Below, one piece after another: positions 7,567-15,095 of a stretch of DNA of 64,000 nucleotides. The notes under the pieces were generated by a model. It saw only the letters and a list, made by a program, of their open reading frames with translations, had not been told where the DNA came from and made no database searches. The stretch is from Verrucomicrobiaceae bacterium. GTDB lineage: Bacteria; Verrucomicrobiota; Verrucomicrobiia; Verrucomicrobiales; Verrucomicrobiaceae. A program made the position numbers and the translations under genes. The stretch is from contig JADJPW010000007.1 of NCBI GenBank assembly GCA_016713035.1, forward strand, positions 124,001 through 188,000, written 5' to 3'. Positions within the stretch are counted from its first letter, which is position 1, and each line of letters opens with the position of its first letter.

Positions 7567-9207
7567 ATGAAAAAGCCGTCCGCCTCCAAGAAATCGCTCC
7601 CCACGGCCAAAGCCAAACCGGACAGCCTCAAAGGTCTGCTCACCGAGGTCCGCCAGCTCATCCAGAGCGCCCGCCGAGGTGTCGCCACCGTCGTGGACAC
7701 CTTCCAGGTCATGACCAACTTCGAAATCGGTCGCCGCATCGTCGAGCACGAGCAAAAAGGCGCGAAGCGTGCGGCGTATGGCGCGGAGTTGTTGAAGGAG
7801 CTATCCGCGAGGCTCACCGAGGAGTTTGGGAGGGGGTTCTCCAAGGCGAATCTGGAATACATGAGGCGGTTCTATCTGGAATGGCAGCATCGCGTCCCTC
7901 AAATTGCCCAACAGCCTATTGGGCAATTGGCCGACTCCGAGATTTGCCAGCAGCCTACTGGCAAATTGGCGATCCCAAAGATTGCCCAACAGACTATTGG
8001 GCAATCCCCAATTTCCGAGCAGCCTATTCTGAAATCGCCCTTCACCATCAGTTGGACGCACTACCTCGTCCTCCTCACCATCAAAGACCCCGACGAACGC
8101 AGCTTCTACGAGATCGAGGCCACGAATGCCGGATGGTCCGTGCCGGAGCTGAAGCGCCAGAAAGCTTCCTGCCTTTACGAGCGGCTCGCGCTCAGCCGGG
8201 ACAAGGCGGGCATCCGCAAGCTCGCCAAGGAAGGGCAGGTCATCGTGAGGCCGGAGGATTTGCTGAAGGAGCCGCTCGTGCTCGAGTTTTTGGGCCTGGA
8301 GGAAAAATCCGGCTACTCCGAGTCCGATCTGGAGCAGGCCATCATCGACCGTTTGGAGCATTTCCTGCTCGAACTCGGCAAAGGCTTCCTCTTCGAGGCC
8401 CGCCAAAAGCGCTTCACCTTCGATGAGGACCACTACTTCGTCGATCCCTGCCCCGTGAGATACCAGCTTCGACAGTCCAAAAGCGAAACGAGTGCTTATC
8501 TCACGGGGTCAATCTTCTACAACCGCCTATTGCGCTGCTACGTCATTATCGACCTTCACCCCGTGAGATACTCAAACCAGAGGCGAATAGCCCAACGGAC
8601 GCCCTTATCTCACGGGGTAAAATTGGACAAGGCGACGCATCAAGACCTCGGGCAGATGGAGATTTACCCCGTGAGATATGAACATGCACTACGTCTATGT
8701 CCTTCGAAGCCACGCCGACGGCAATTTCTACGTCGGCTACACCAACGATCTCAAGCGGCGCTTTGGAGAGCATCAAGACGGCAAGGTGCCATCTACCAAG
8801 GGGCGGCTTCCCGTGGAACTCGTATATTACGAAGCGTGCCGAACCCGCGAGGACGCTACGAAGCGCGAGAAATATCTGAAAACCGCCTGGGGCAAGCGCT
8901 ACATCAAATCGCGTCTTGCCGGCTATCTCACGGGGCGGGCGTGAACTACTTCGACCGCGAGGTGAAGCTCCCGGAGGAGAACCCCACCATCGGCCTCCTC
9001 CTCTGCAAATCCGCCAAAAAGACCATCGTCGAACTCACCCTGCCGAAAGACGCCAACATCCACGCGAAGGAACCGGAGCGCAGCGGAGATAGACTGCCGC
9101 AGGCAGCCCGTAGGGCGAGCGTAGCGAGTCAATATCAGCTTTACTTGCCGTCGAAGGAACTGCTGAAGCAGAAGTTGGAGGAGTGGAGTGTTGCCGCTTC
9201 TCGTTGA
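7567..9207 (+). CDS. DUF1016 (YhcG-type) PD-(D/E)XK nuclease, interrupted by four in-frame insertions
   Basis: The ATG at 7567 is chosen over TTG 7552. The N-terminal DUF1016_N helical domain ('MTNFEIGRRIVEHEQKGAKR', 'GFSKANLEYMRRFYLEW') is followed by a hairpin-repeat linker (7902-8045), then 'WTHYLVLLTIKDPDERSFYE' and a C-terminal nuclease domain. The conserved nuclease blocks are present but separated: 'FDEDHYFVD', 23 residues instead of about 2, 'FYNRLLRCYVIIDL', 21 extra residues, 'KLDKATHQDLGQMEIY', 91 extra residues, 'VNYFDREVKLPEENPTIGL', 'PKDANIHA', 20 extra residues, 'SQYQLYLPSKE'. Every insertion preserves the frame. The first follows the active-site Asp of FVD; the second falls inside the D-x-K motif, so activity is doubtful unless the inserts are bypassed or tolerated. 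Without inserts the protein has normal family length. Confidence 0.8.
   Translation: MKKPSASKKSLPTAKAKPDSLKGLLTEVRQLIQSARRGVATVVDTFQVMTNFEIGRRIVEHEQKGAKRAAYGAELLKELSARLTEEFGRGFSKANLEYMRRFYLEWQHRVPQIAQQPIGQLADSEICQQPTGKLAIPKIAQQTIGQSPISEQPILKSPFTISWTHYLVLLTIKDPDERSFYEIEATNAGWSVPELKRQKASCLYERLALSRDKAGIRKLAKEGQVIVRPEDLLKEPLVLEFLGLEEKSGYSESDLEQAIIDRLEHFLLELGKGFLFEARQKRFTFDEDHYFVDPCPVRYQLRQSKSETSAYLTGSIFYNRLLRCYVIIDLHPVRYSNQRRIAQRTPLSHGVKLDKATHQDLGQMEIYPVRYEHALRLCPSKPRRRQFLRRLHQRSQAALWRASRRQGAIYQGAASRGTRILRSVPNPRGRYEAREISENRLGQALHQIASCRLSHGAGVNYFDREVKLPEENPTIGLLLCKSAKKTIVELTLPKDANIHAKEPERSGDRLPQAARRASVASQYQLYLPSKELLKQKLEEWSVAASR
7902..8045 (+). repeat. Four-hairpin in-frame repeat array in the DUF1016 linker
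   Basis: Units start near 7903, 7942, 7981 and 8011. Units 1-3 have 9-10 bp perfect arms (ATTGCCCAA/TTGGGCAAT; ATTTGCCAG/CTGGCAAAT; GATTGCCCAA/TTGGGCAATC) around a conserved 7-nt loop CAGCCTA or CAGACTA; unit 4 is degenerate (ATTTC.../...GAAAT) with the same loop. The first three have a 39-bp period, i.e. 13 codons, giving the protein repeat I-x-Q-Q-x-x-G-x-L. Confidence 0.8.
8451..8508. mobile_element. Short CCCCGTGAGATA-ended palindromic element, copy 1
   Basis: Perfect 12-bp terminal inverted repeats CCCCGTGAGATA (8451-8462) and TATCTCACGGGG (8497-8508) enclose 34 nt of unrelated core. Compared with the family block FVD-(2 residues)-FYNR, the host gene gains 21 codons (63 bp) here. It sits immediately after the predicted catalytic Asp of the DUF1016 nuclease. 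Confidence 0.75.
8559..8617. mobile_element. Short CCCCGTGAGATA-ended palindromic element, copy 2
   Basis: Same 12-bp ends at 8559-8570 and 8606-8617 with a 35-nt core different from copy 1. The extra host codons run from 8557 to 8619, again 63 bp, between 'YVIIDL' and 'KLDKATHQ', which splits the nuclease Asp-x-Lys motif. Confidence 0.75.
8667..8935 (+). mobile_element. GIY-YIG-carrying element with CCCCGTGAGATA terminal inverted repeats
   Basis: Terminal repeats CCCCGTGAGATA (8667-8678) and TATCTCACGGGG (8924-8935) are identical to those of the two short elements just upstream. The cargo is one GIY-YIG gene whose ATG starts on the last base of the left repeat and whose last codons are read from the right repeat. 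Relative to uninterrupted DUF1016 ('QMEIY' joined to 'VNYFDREV'), the insertion spans 8668-8940, 273 bp or 91 codons, and keeps the host frame. No clear target duplication is visible. Confidence 0.75.
8678..8944 (+). CDS. Small GIY-YIG endonuclease encoded by a palindrome-ended element
   Basis: The 88-residue protein has a complete minimal GIY-YIG fold: YVYVL in place of GIY, FYVGYT in place of YIG, the conserved Arg region 'NDLKRRFGEH', a Tyr-Tyr-Glu strand, and the metal-binding Glu in 'TKREKYLKTAWGKRYIKSRL'. The start ATG at 8678 (or 8684) abuts the left terminal repeat, so the GTGAG that could serve as ribosome-binding site lies in the potential stem. The final YLTG is encoded by the right repeat, and the TGA stop is provided by host DNA. 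Single-domain GIY-YIG proteins of this size are common orphans; a homing or element-mobilising role is inferred from the position. It is read in a different frame from the host nuclease. Confidence 0.85.
   Translation: MNMHYVYVLRSHADGNFYVGYTNDLKRRFGEHQDGKVPSTKGRLPVELVYYEACRTREDATKREKYLKTAWGKRYIKSRLAGYLTGRA
9067..9126. repeat. 60-bp in-frame insertion with two small hairpins in the DUF1016 tail
   Basis: Twenty codons (KEPERSGDRLPQAARRASVA) separate 'PKDANIHA' from 'SQYQLYLPSK', which are adjacent in ordinary family members. The DNA contains CTGCCGCAGGCAG and GCCCGTAGGGC, each a short hairpin. The ends differ from the CCCCGTGAGATA elements, so this is a different repeat family. Confidence 0.5.
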
Positions 9208-9307
9208 GCCTCAGTTTACCAAACGCACCTTTCCAATCGGCAACTGCCTCCAAAAAAAGCTCATAAATGGATTTGCAAGCTAAGGCTCAACAATATTGTC
9301 CCGTGTC

Positions 9308-10615
9308 ATGAACGACAGAAGCAACCCAGCATCCGAAAAACGCAATCGACCTCTGTGGCCGCTAACGCTGTCCGTGCTTCTACTCATCCTTGCAGTCTCA
9401 TTTCAAATTTGGCAGCAGAAACAGTTGGAATTCATGATCGACAGTTTTCCGGAAACAGTTTCACAGCAAACTTCCGTGATTCATCGAGCACTCGGGAAAG
9501 TGATACCCATTGAACTACCCAAAGCTTTGACCGCGAGTATTTCGGATATGGAAGCGCGTGTTGCAGACCAGAAATCATGGCCGAAATCGAGCGGCGAAGC
9601 AGATGCAATGTTTGATAACTTGAGGAAGATAATGCGACAGATCCCGCCTTGGGCGGAAGAAGATCTGTTGCCACGCCTGAATACACTTCGCTGGGCTGTG
9701 CAATCATTCCAGGTGCTGCAAGCACATAGCAACGCTGAGTCAGAAGTTTTGGAAGCCGCTGTTGAGGACCTTGCAAATCAGGTGTCATCTCAACCCGATG
9801 GCGGCTCCAAAGAAATTGCCGCCACCTTGGCGAGTCGCCATGCCGACGTCGTTGGGCGATTTGCCGCATATCGCCGAGACGATGCGATCAAAGATGCCAA
9901 GGAACAGCTATTCCTTGCCAACATGACAGACGGAGTCGCTGTATGGGAACGACTTGCGGAATGGTCTGGTAGTCCCACGCACAGCCAGCAAGTGCTGGAG
10001 CTGCGCAAACAACTGCGTTCACGTCTTTTGAAAGACGAGGTTACAAAATTTGCGGCGGCCACGAAGGCAAATGTGGAAAAACTTACGCTGCTCACAAAGG
10101 CGTCCCTGCGTCAAACGGGATACTACCGGTCGCTTGAGACCATCACAGCCCAGCAATTGAGACTGATCGAGGAGGTGGATACTCCAGAGGAGTCTGCAAA
10201 GGTATTGGAGAATCTGTCAGGAATGGTTGAAGCGCGGATCAAGGCTGAATCCGAAAAGCAAAAGCAGGAGAACGACGTGCGCGTTCGCGATTACCAGAAA
10301 TGGGCACTTCGAAAGATCGACGCTTTCAACAAAGATTTCCAACTCGCACAACAGCAGAAGGAAAAGGGTAAGCTTTATGGCGAAAACATCTTCACGAATT
10401 ACTCAATGATTCGGGATGCTGTTGTCGTCAACCTCTTGCCCATATCTCCAGGACACCTCGATTTGGCTGTCAGCAAAATTTACAGCCAAGCATTTGAAGA
10501 AGCATGGAACAAGCTGGGTGGAAAAGATGAAAAACAGCTTCAAACCGAGGTTGCCAAGCAAGATGCCGAGATTGTGAAGAAGACACCCCAAGATTACCAG
10601 GAGGAGAAACCATGA
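9308..10615 (+). CDS. Membrane-anchored coiled-coil protein of unknown function
   Basis: ATG 9308 is chosen over TTG 9296. The 435-residue protein has a short basic N-terminus and one membrane segment (LWPLTLSVLLLILAVSFQIW), followed by a long charged helical region rich in Gln, Glu and Lys, including 'ARIKAESEKQKQENDVRVRD'. No catalytic motif or known family was recognised. The topology suggests inner-membrane anchoring with a large periplasmic domain. Its last bases overlap the next gene by 4 nt (ATGA), so the two are translationally coupled. The DNA of this pair is visibly AT-richer than its neighbours, suggesting acquisition. It could be a scaffold or an accessory factor for the downstream secreted protein. 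Confidence 0.7.
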   Translation: MNDRSNPASEKRNRPLWPLTLSVLLLILAVSFQIWQQKQLEFMIDSFPETVSQQTSVIHRALGKVIPIELPKALTASISDMEARVADQKSWPKSSGEADAMFDNLRKIMRQIPPWAEEDLLPRLNTLRWAVQSFQVLQAHSNAESEVLEAAVEDLANQVSSQPDGGSKEIAATLASRHADVVGRFAAYRRDDAIKDAKEQLFLANMTDGVAVWERLAEWSGSPTHSQQVLELRKQLRSRLLKDEVTKFAAATKANVEKLTLLTKASLRQTGYYRSLETITAQQLRLIEEVDTPEESAKVLENLSGMVEARIKAESEKQKQENDVRVRDYQKWALRKIDAFNKDFQLAQQQKEKGKLYGENIFTNYSMIRDAVVVNLLPISPGHLDLAVSKIYSQAFEEAWNKLGGKDEKQLQTEVAKQDAEIVKKTPQDYQEEKP

Positions 10616-11901
10616 AACCCTATTTGATACTCAGCTCTGCTCTTTGCTTCTTGTTCGCAGTTTCGGCCACCGCGCAGTCAACGATGGCATTGACACTGAC
10701 TCATCACGAACAAGCCGCAGCCTTGGGCGAAGTCACTAAGTCTGAGCAGGCTGCGTGGATGCGAGATCAAGTTCGTGCCAGCCGTTACGGTCAGCGTGGC
10801 TTGGACAATCTATTCAAAGGCTTTAAGGGGCCGGGCTTTATCGACCCATCTCTACCGGGAGTGACAAAAAATATTCGTGCATTGGCATCGGCATCAAAGG
10901 CTCAAACAATTGGAGCCAGGCGCACGCTCTTATATGCGACGAAAGTCTATCACGACTCACGGTTCGACCTTGTGGCCGTAGATCAACTCGTAAGTGCTTC
11001 CTATGGGCTGACGGACAAAGACCTTGTTTTAAGGCACCTGCAAACCGGACTGCAATCTCGCATTGAAGTGAAGGACGTAAAACCGGCCTCGCAGCGTTCC
11101 GACTTGGAGAGGATCAAAGGACAGCTTGATAAAATGGCTGCGGAGTATAGGCGGACCGGCGAGCTACAGGCATGGGCAAATCGTCAGGAAACGATTCCTG
11201 CCATCAAAGAATATGGAAGGCAGAAAGGTGTCCCGATTTATGAGAAAACAACGCAAGCTGATTTCCCAAAGATATTGGATGACCTTGAACGGCGGAGCGT
11301 AGTTGAAACGCGGGTGAAGATTTCGAGCAGTTTGCTCGGCACCGGAGCAGGCGTCGCATTGCTCTACTCCTCGACCGCAGGCTTATTGGAAGCTAGCCAG
11401 GCAGATTTAACAGATGTCGCAGCGAGATTGCGACTGGGAGAGCAAGCTTCGCTCTTTGTTGCTGGGGGCAGTTTCACGTCGTCTGGCTTTGCACAGATAG
11501 GATCTAGGCTCGCAATAACTGAAAACAGCCTTGCCAAACTTGGAGCCGTCACCAAATGGGGAGGTAGAGCGGGCATCGCTGGCATCATTCTGGCAGAGGG
11601 GCTAGGCATTGGAATCGACTACTACAACTGGGATCAGATGACTGCTCGGCAGCAGTCTATCTCGAAAGTCCAGCACAGTGTGAGCCTTTGCAGTATGGCC
11701 CTCGCATTTGGTGCAGGGGTGCTTTTCGGCATCGAGACTGGACCCGGCGCGATCGTTTTTGGAATCGCCTCGGCAGGCGCTGCTTATGCTGCCACTCAGG
11801 CTGCGACTTCGATTGTTGCAGCAGCATACGACCGCCTTGATGCTGAACAGAAGCTGCAGGTGACCACTATTGTCTATCAGCGCTACGGTATTGCCAAATG
11901 A
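10612..11901 (+). CDS. Secreted or membrane-inserting protein of unknown function with glycine-rich hydrophobic C-terminal half
   Basis: The 429-residue protein starts with a signal peptide (MKPYLILSSALCFLFAVSATA). Residues about 25-225 are a soluble helical region. The second half carries several Gly/Ala-rich hydrophobic stretches ('SSLLGTGAGVALLYSSTAGL', 'GRAGIAGIILAEGLGIGI', 'ALAFGAGVLFGIETGPGAI', 'GIASAGAAYAATQAATSIVA') that could insert in a membrane. No family was recognised. It is coupled to the membrane coiled-coil gene and has a good ribosome-binding site (AGGAGG a few bases before the ATG, inside the upstream gene). Such hydrophobic tails resemble pore-forming or membrane-targeting effectors, but this is only a resemblance. 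Confidence 0.7.
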   Translation: MKPYLILSSALCFLFAVSATAQSTMALTLTHHEQAAALGEVTKSEQAAWMRDQVRASRYGQRGLDNLFKGFKGPGFIDPSLPGVTKNIRALASASKAQTIGARRTLLYATKVYHDSRFDLVAVDQLVSASYGLTDKDLVLRHLQTGLQSRIEVKDVKPASQRSDLERIKGQLDKMAAEYRRTGELQAWANRQETIPAIKEYGRQKGVPIYEKTTQADFPKILDDLERRSVVETRVKISSSLLGTGAGVALLYSSTAGLLEASQADLTDVAARLRLGEQASLFVAGGSFTSSGFAQIGSRLAITENSLAKLGAVTKWGGRAGIAGIILAEGLGIGIDYYNWDQMTARQQSISKVQHSVSLCSMALAFGAGVLFGIETGPGAIVFGIASAGAAYAATQAATSIVAAAYDRLDAEQKLQVTTIVYQRYGIAK

Positions 11902-12026
11902 GCCAGATCAATGAAACAAACCGTGGGGCACCCGACAGAGCCTCATAGAAACTGGCTCAACTTGGGAGGAGATCAGATTCAAGTGACGGGTTGAAGCCCC
12001 CCCAACAAACGCCTAAACTCCCCACC

Positions 12027-12257
12027 ATGATCAGCGCAGAAGAACTGGTGGGCGAGGAGTGAGCCGAGTGGTATTGGCTGACTCCGGCTCGATGCTGGAC
12101 AGAGACTTCGAGTCTCTGGCAGACTTACCTTGCACTTGGAGGCTCTCTTGATCACGAACCCGATACGCAAAGTCTCTTCTTCGATGCGCGAGCACCTCGC
12201 CCGCTGACAGCTCCGAGGAATGACAACCAGCTTGTGATCAATCGCAGCGGAATTTAG
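12027..12257 (+). pseudogene. Possible remnant reading frame in the 11902-12408 gap
   Basis: The 507-bp gap between the upstream pair and hrpB has no intact gene. A frame from ATG 12027 is open to TAG at 12255 except for one TGA at 12060. The product after the stop ('EWYWLTPARCWTETSSLWQ') looks protein-like but matches nothing recognised. It may be a decayed small gene or chance. Confidence 0.2.
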
Positions 12258-12309
12258 TTCGAGGTCGCCGGCAAGGCGCGGTTGAGGCTATTCGCCATCG
12301 CTCAAACTG

Positions 12310-12384
12310 GGCTGGTAAAAGATTGTGGGTAAAAGATAAGACCTCTGATCTCTGTCATCTTTTACCCCGAATCTTTTACCAGCC
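12310..12384. repeat. 75-bp double palindrome between convergent genes
   Basis: Outer arms GGCTGGTAAAAGATT (12310-12324) and AATCTTTTACCAGCC (12370-12384) are perfect 15-bp inverted repeats. Inner arms GGGTAAAAGAT (12327-12337) and ATCTTTTACCC (12357-12367) are also perfect. Each side thus carries two tandem copies of GGTAAAAGAT. It lies just before the 3' end of hrpB and could serve as a bidirectional terminator, or be a dispersed palindromic element. Confidence 0.8.
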
Positions 12385-12408
12385 ATCAGGTCTCGAAAAG
12401 CTCGAACA

Positions 12409-14946
12409 TCACCGCCACAACACTCCCGAAAACTTCTTCGCCACGGTTTGGCGATGCTTGGGCCATTCGCGTTCCTGAAACTTGGGCCAGTCCGTCGTGC
12501 TCGCGAGGCGTTTACCATCGGGAGTGTGGAGGCTGAGGGTTACGGGGAGGCGGCCTTCGCAGAGGGTGGGGTGGGTGGTGAGCGCGAAGCATTCCTGGAG
12601 CTTCACCTGGGCTTCGGGGGTGTCGTTGACGTAGCTGAGCTTGATCGTGCCGCCGCTGGGCCAGGGGAGGGTGAGGGGAGCTAGCTCATCGAGCCAACTG
12701 ACTTGGCCTTTGTCGAGATGCTGATGAAAGGCGGGGATGAGGGGCGCGGCTTGGGCTTCTTTGACGAGGGAGAGGCCGGTGAAGGCGCGGGCGAGGCTGG
12801 TGGTGATGGCGGCTTCGTCGAGGGGCGCGAACTCGAGTTCGGGCAGGGTTGCAGCGACGAGGTTCACGCGGGCGATGAATTGCTTCAGCCGATGATCCAT
12901 CAGCGGCAGCTCAAAGGCTCCGGCGCGGTGGGCTTCGGCGAGGCAGCGTCCGCTGGCGATGGGATCGAGGTCGCGCTGCTGCGCTTTTTGCTCGATGACG
13001 AGATCGCGATAGCGCACGAGCTTCATGGCGGCGACGCGCTTGTTCTGGGCATCGAAGAGGTGCTCCACGGTGGTGCTCAGATGCTGGGGAAACATCTCGG
13101 CGAGCCACGCGGGCTGCACGGCGGTGGCGAGGCTGAGCAGGGTCTGGCGCGACGGTGTTTCGCGCAGATTCGCGGCGACAAAGTAAGCGGCATCGGTCAC
13201 CACGCTTTCGCGGACGAGCTGGCCGGTGCGTTGATCGGTGAGATCGCACTCGGGCTTGCCGGGGACGCGGCGTTTGGCGAGTTGATCGACGAAGCCGGCC
13301 ATGAGGCATCGCAGGAGGGCTCCCTCGTTCTTTGACGCACTAGCGGGAGCTGCATCGCGGTCGTAGAGGCGCTGCTGGTGGGCGGCGTGCAGGATTTGCT
13401 GGCAGGTCTGCTCCACCTGGCGGGCGACTTGGGCGTTGATGCCGTAGCTGCGGCCGCGATCAAAGCTGAAGCCGTTCGCTTTGGCGAAGTCGTAGGCTCG
13501 CATCAGCGTGACGAAGTCGGAGTCCGCGCTGTCTTCGAACATCTCACGAGCGGTTTTGGTTTGCGCATCATCGCGATCCAGTCGTGCGAGCAAATCGCGG
13601 CCACTCACCAACGCGGCGCACAAGGCGGCATCGGGCACGCAGCCGCGCTGGCTGGCCTCGATGAGCATGCGCGAGTAGCGCGGATGCATGGGCAGGCGCA
13701 GCATTTGGCGACCGATGGGCGTGAGGTCGGCATCGAGCAAGGCACCGAGCATGGTGAGCAGGCGCTCGGCTCGCAGGACGGCCTGCGGATCGGGTTTGTC
13801 CAGCCAGTCAAAGCTGGCGGCCTCGCGGATGCCGAGCGAGTGCAGCAGCAGCACGACCTCGGCGAGGTCGCTGCGCTGAATCTCCGGCGTGTTGCGCTCC
13901 TCGCGCTCCTTGTGGCCGATCAGGGTCCACAAGCGATGACACGTGCCTGGTGCGGTGCGTCCAGCGCGGCCTTTGCGCTGATCCGCACTGGCGCGGCTGA
14001 TCGGCTCCAGCAACAGCGTGCTGATGCCGCGCTCCGCATCGTAACGAGCCACGCGGGCCACGCCGCTGTCCACGACATGGCGAATGCCGTCGATGGTGAT
14101 GCTGGTCTCCGCGACGTTAGTGGCGACGATCACTTTGCGCAGCGAGTTCGGCGCAAAAGCGCGGTCCTGCTCCTGCGGCTCCAGTTCACCATGCAACGGG
14201 ATGCAAGCCACGCGTTCCCGCGTTCTCAGGCCGCGCAACGCATCCAGCGTGCCATTGATCTCGCCACGCCCCGGCATGAAAACGAGGATGTCGCCGGGGT
14301 CTTCGTCTTGAAGGATGCGCTCCACCGCCTCCGCGGCCTGCACGGTGATCGGGCGCTGATCAGGCATCGAGAGATAGCCCACCTCCACCGGGAAACTTTG
14401 CCCTTCGGAGATGAGGATCGGGCATTGATCCAAATACGCTGCCACCGGCTCCGCATCGAGCGTGGCCGACATCACCACCATCGCCAAATCCGGTCGCTGC
14501 GTCTGCTGAAGGTGCTTCACCAAGGCCAGCGCCACATCGCTCAGCAAGTTCCGCTCATGGAATTCATCAAACACCACCGCACCGATCTTTGACAGCGAGC
14601 GATCATCCTGAAGCCAGCGCAGCAGAATGCCCTCCGTGACAAAACAAATGCGCGTCCCCACGCTGGTGTGGTCATCAAAGCGAATCTGATAGCCCACTTC
14701 TGCCCCGAGCTTCCCCTCACGCTCCCAGGCCACTCGTGTCGCTACCGTGCGAGCAGCGACGCGTCGAGGTTGCAGCACCACGATCATCTTCTCTCCCGCG
14801 ATCCCCGCTTCCAGCAGCATCTGCGGCACCTGCGTGGTCTTTCCTGAGCCTGTCGGAGCCACGAGCACCAGGCGATTGCCGCCCCGCAGCGTGCGCAGGA
14901 TGTCAGCGTGGATTTTCCAGATGGGCAGGGACTTGGAGGCAGGCAT
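12409..14946 (-). CDS. hrpB: ATP-dependent RNA helicase HrpB
   Basis: Start 14946 (MPASKSLPIWKIHADIL) gives 845 residues, normal for HrpB; the longer frame to 15009 adds an unconserved leader. Motifs: Walker A PTGSGKTT (residues 31-38), LQPRRVAART (Ia), VVFDEFHER (DEFH box, about 125-132), MSATLDA (III), IVATNVAETSITI (V), QRKGRAGRTAPG (VI), then the HA2 domain and a C-terminal HrpB-specific region ending 'DWPKFQEREWPKHR', close to the usual HrpB end. DExH helicase of the DEAH/RHA type in the cytoplasm; the physiological RNA substrate is poorly known. It is divergent from DUF1552 and convergent with the unknown gene pair. Confidence 0.95.
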   Translation of the reverse strand: MPASKSLPIWKIHADILRTLRGGNRLVLVAPTGSGKTTQVPQMLLEAGIAGEKMIVVLQPRRVAARTVATRVAWEREGKLGAEVGYQIRFDDHTSVGTRICFVTEGILLRWLQDDRSLSKIGAVVFDEFHERNLLSDVALALVKHLQQTQRPDLAMVVMSATLDAEPVAAYLDQCPILISEGQSFPVEVGYLSMPDQRPITVQAAEAVERILQDEDPGDILVFMPGRGEINGTLDALRGLRTRERVACIPLHGELEPQEQDRAFAPNSLRKVIVATNVAETSITIDGIRHVVDSGVARVARYDAERGISTLLLEPISRASADQRKGRAGRTAPGTCHRLWTLIGHKEREERNTPEIQRSDLAEVVLLLHSLGIREAASFDWLDKPDPQAVLRAERLLTMLGALLDADLTPIGRQMLRLPMHPRYSRMLIEASQRGCVPDAALCAALVSGRDLLARLDRDDAQTKTAREMFEDSADSDFVTLMRAYDFAKANGFSFDRGRSYGINAQVARQVEQTCQQILHAAHQQRLYDRDAAPASASKNEGALLRCLMAGFVDQLAKRRVPGKPECDLTDQRTGQLVRESVVTDAAYFVAANLRETPSRQTLLSLATAVQPAWLAEMFPQHLSTTVEHLFDAQNKRVAAMKLVRYRDLVIEQKAQQRDLDPIASGRCLAEAHRAGAFELPLMDHRLKQFIARVNLVAATLPELEFAPLDEAAITTSLARAFTGLSLVKEAQAAPLIPAFHQHLDKGQVSWLDELAPLTLPWPSGGTIKLSYVNDTPEAQVKLQECFALTTHPTLCEGRLPVTLSLHTPDGKRLASTTDWPKFQEREWPKHRQTVAKKFSGVLWR

Positions 14947-15095
14947 GAAGGGCGGGCATGCTAGGACTGCAGATGTGATTTGCGAATGCGAATGCGCTTC
15001 TCGATCCACAAGCTCACGTCGATCCCATGATGGAAACCCTCCTCATGTTCGGTATTGGTAGGCGTCCCAAACGTTCTCCATTTTTCCTGCTTCCC

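Noticed and set aside
7902..8045. CRISPR-like repeat array
   Set aside because: The units are hairpins in a translated frame, with no unique 30-nt spacers between conserved repeats and no cas genes.
13378..14592. 404-residue plus-strand open frame
   Set aside because: It lies antisense to hrpB, whose helicase motifs are all present in the other strand.
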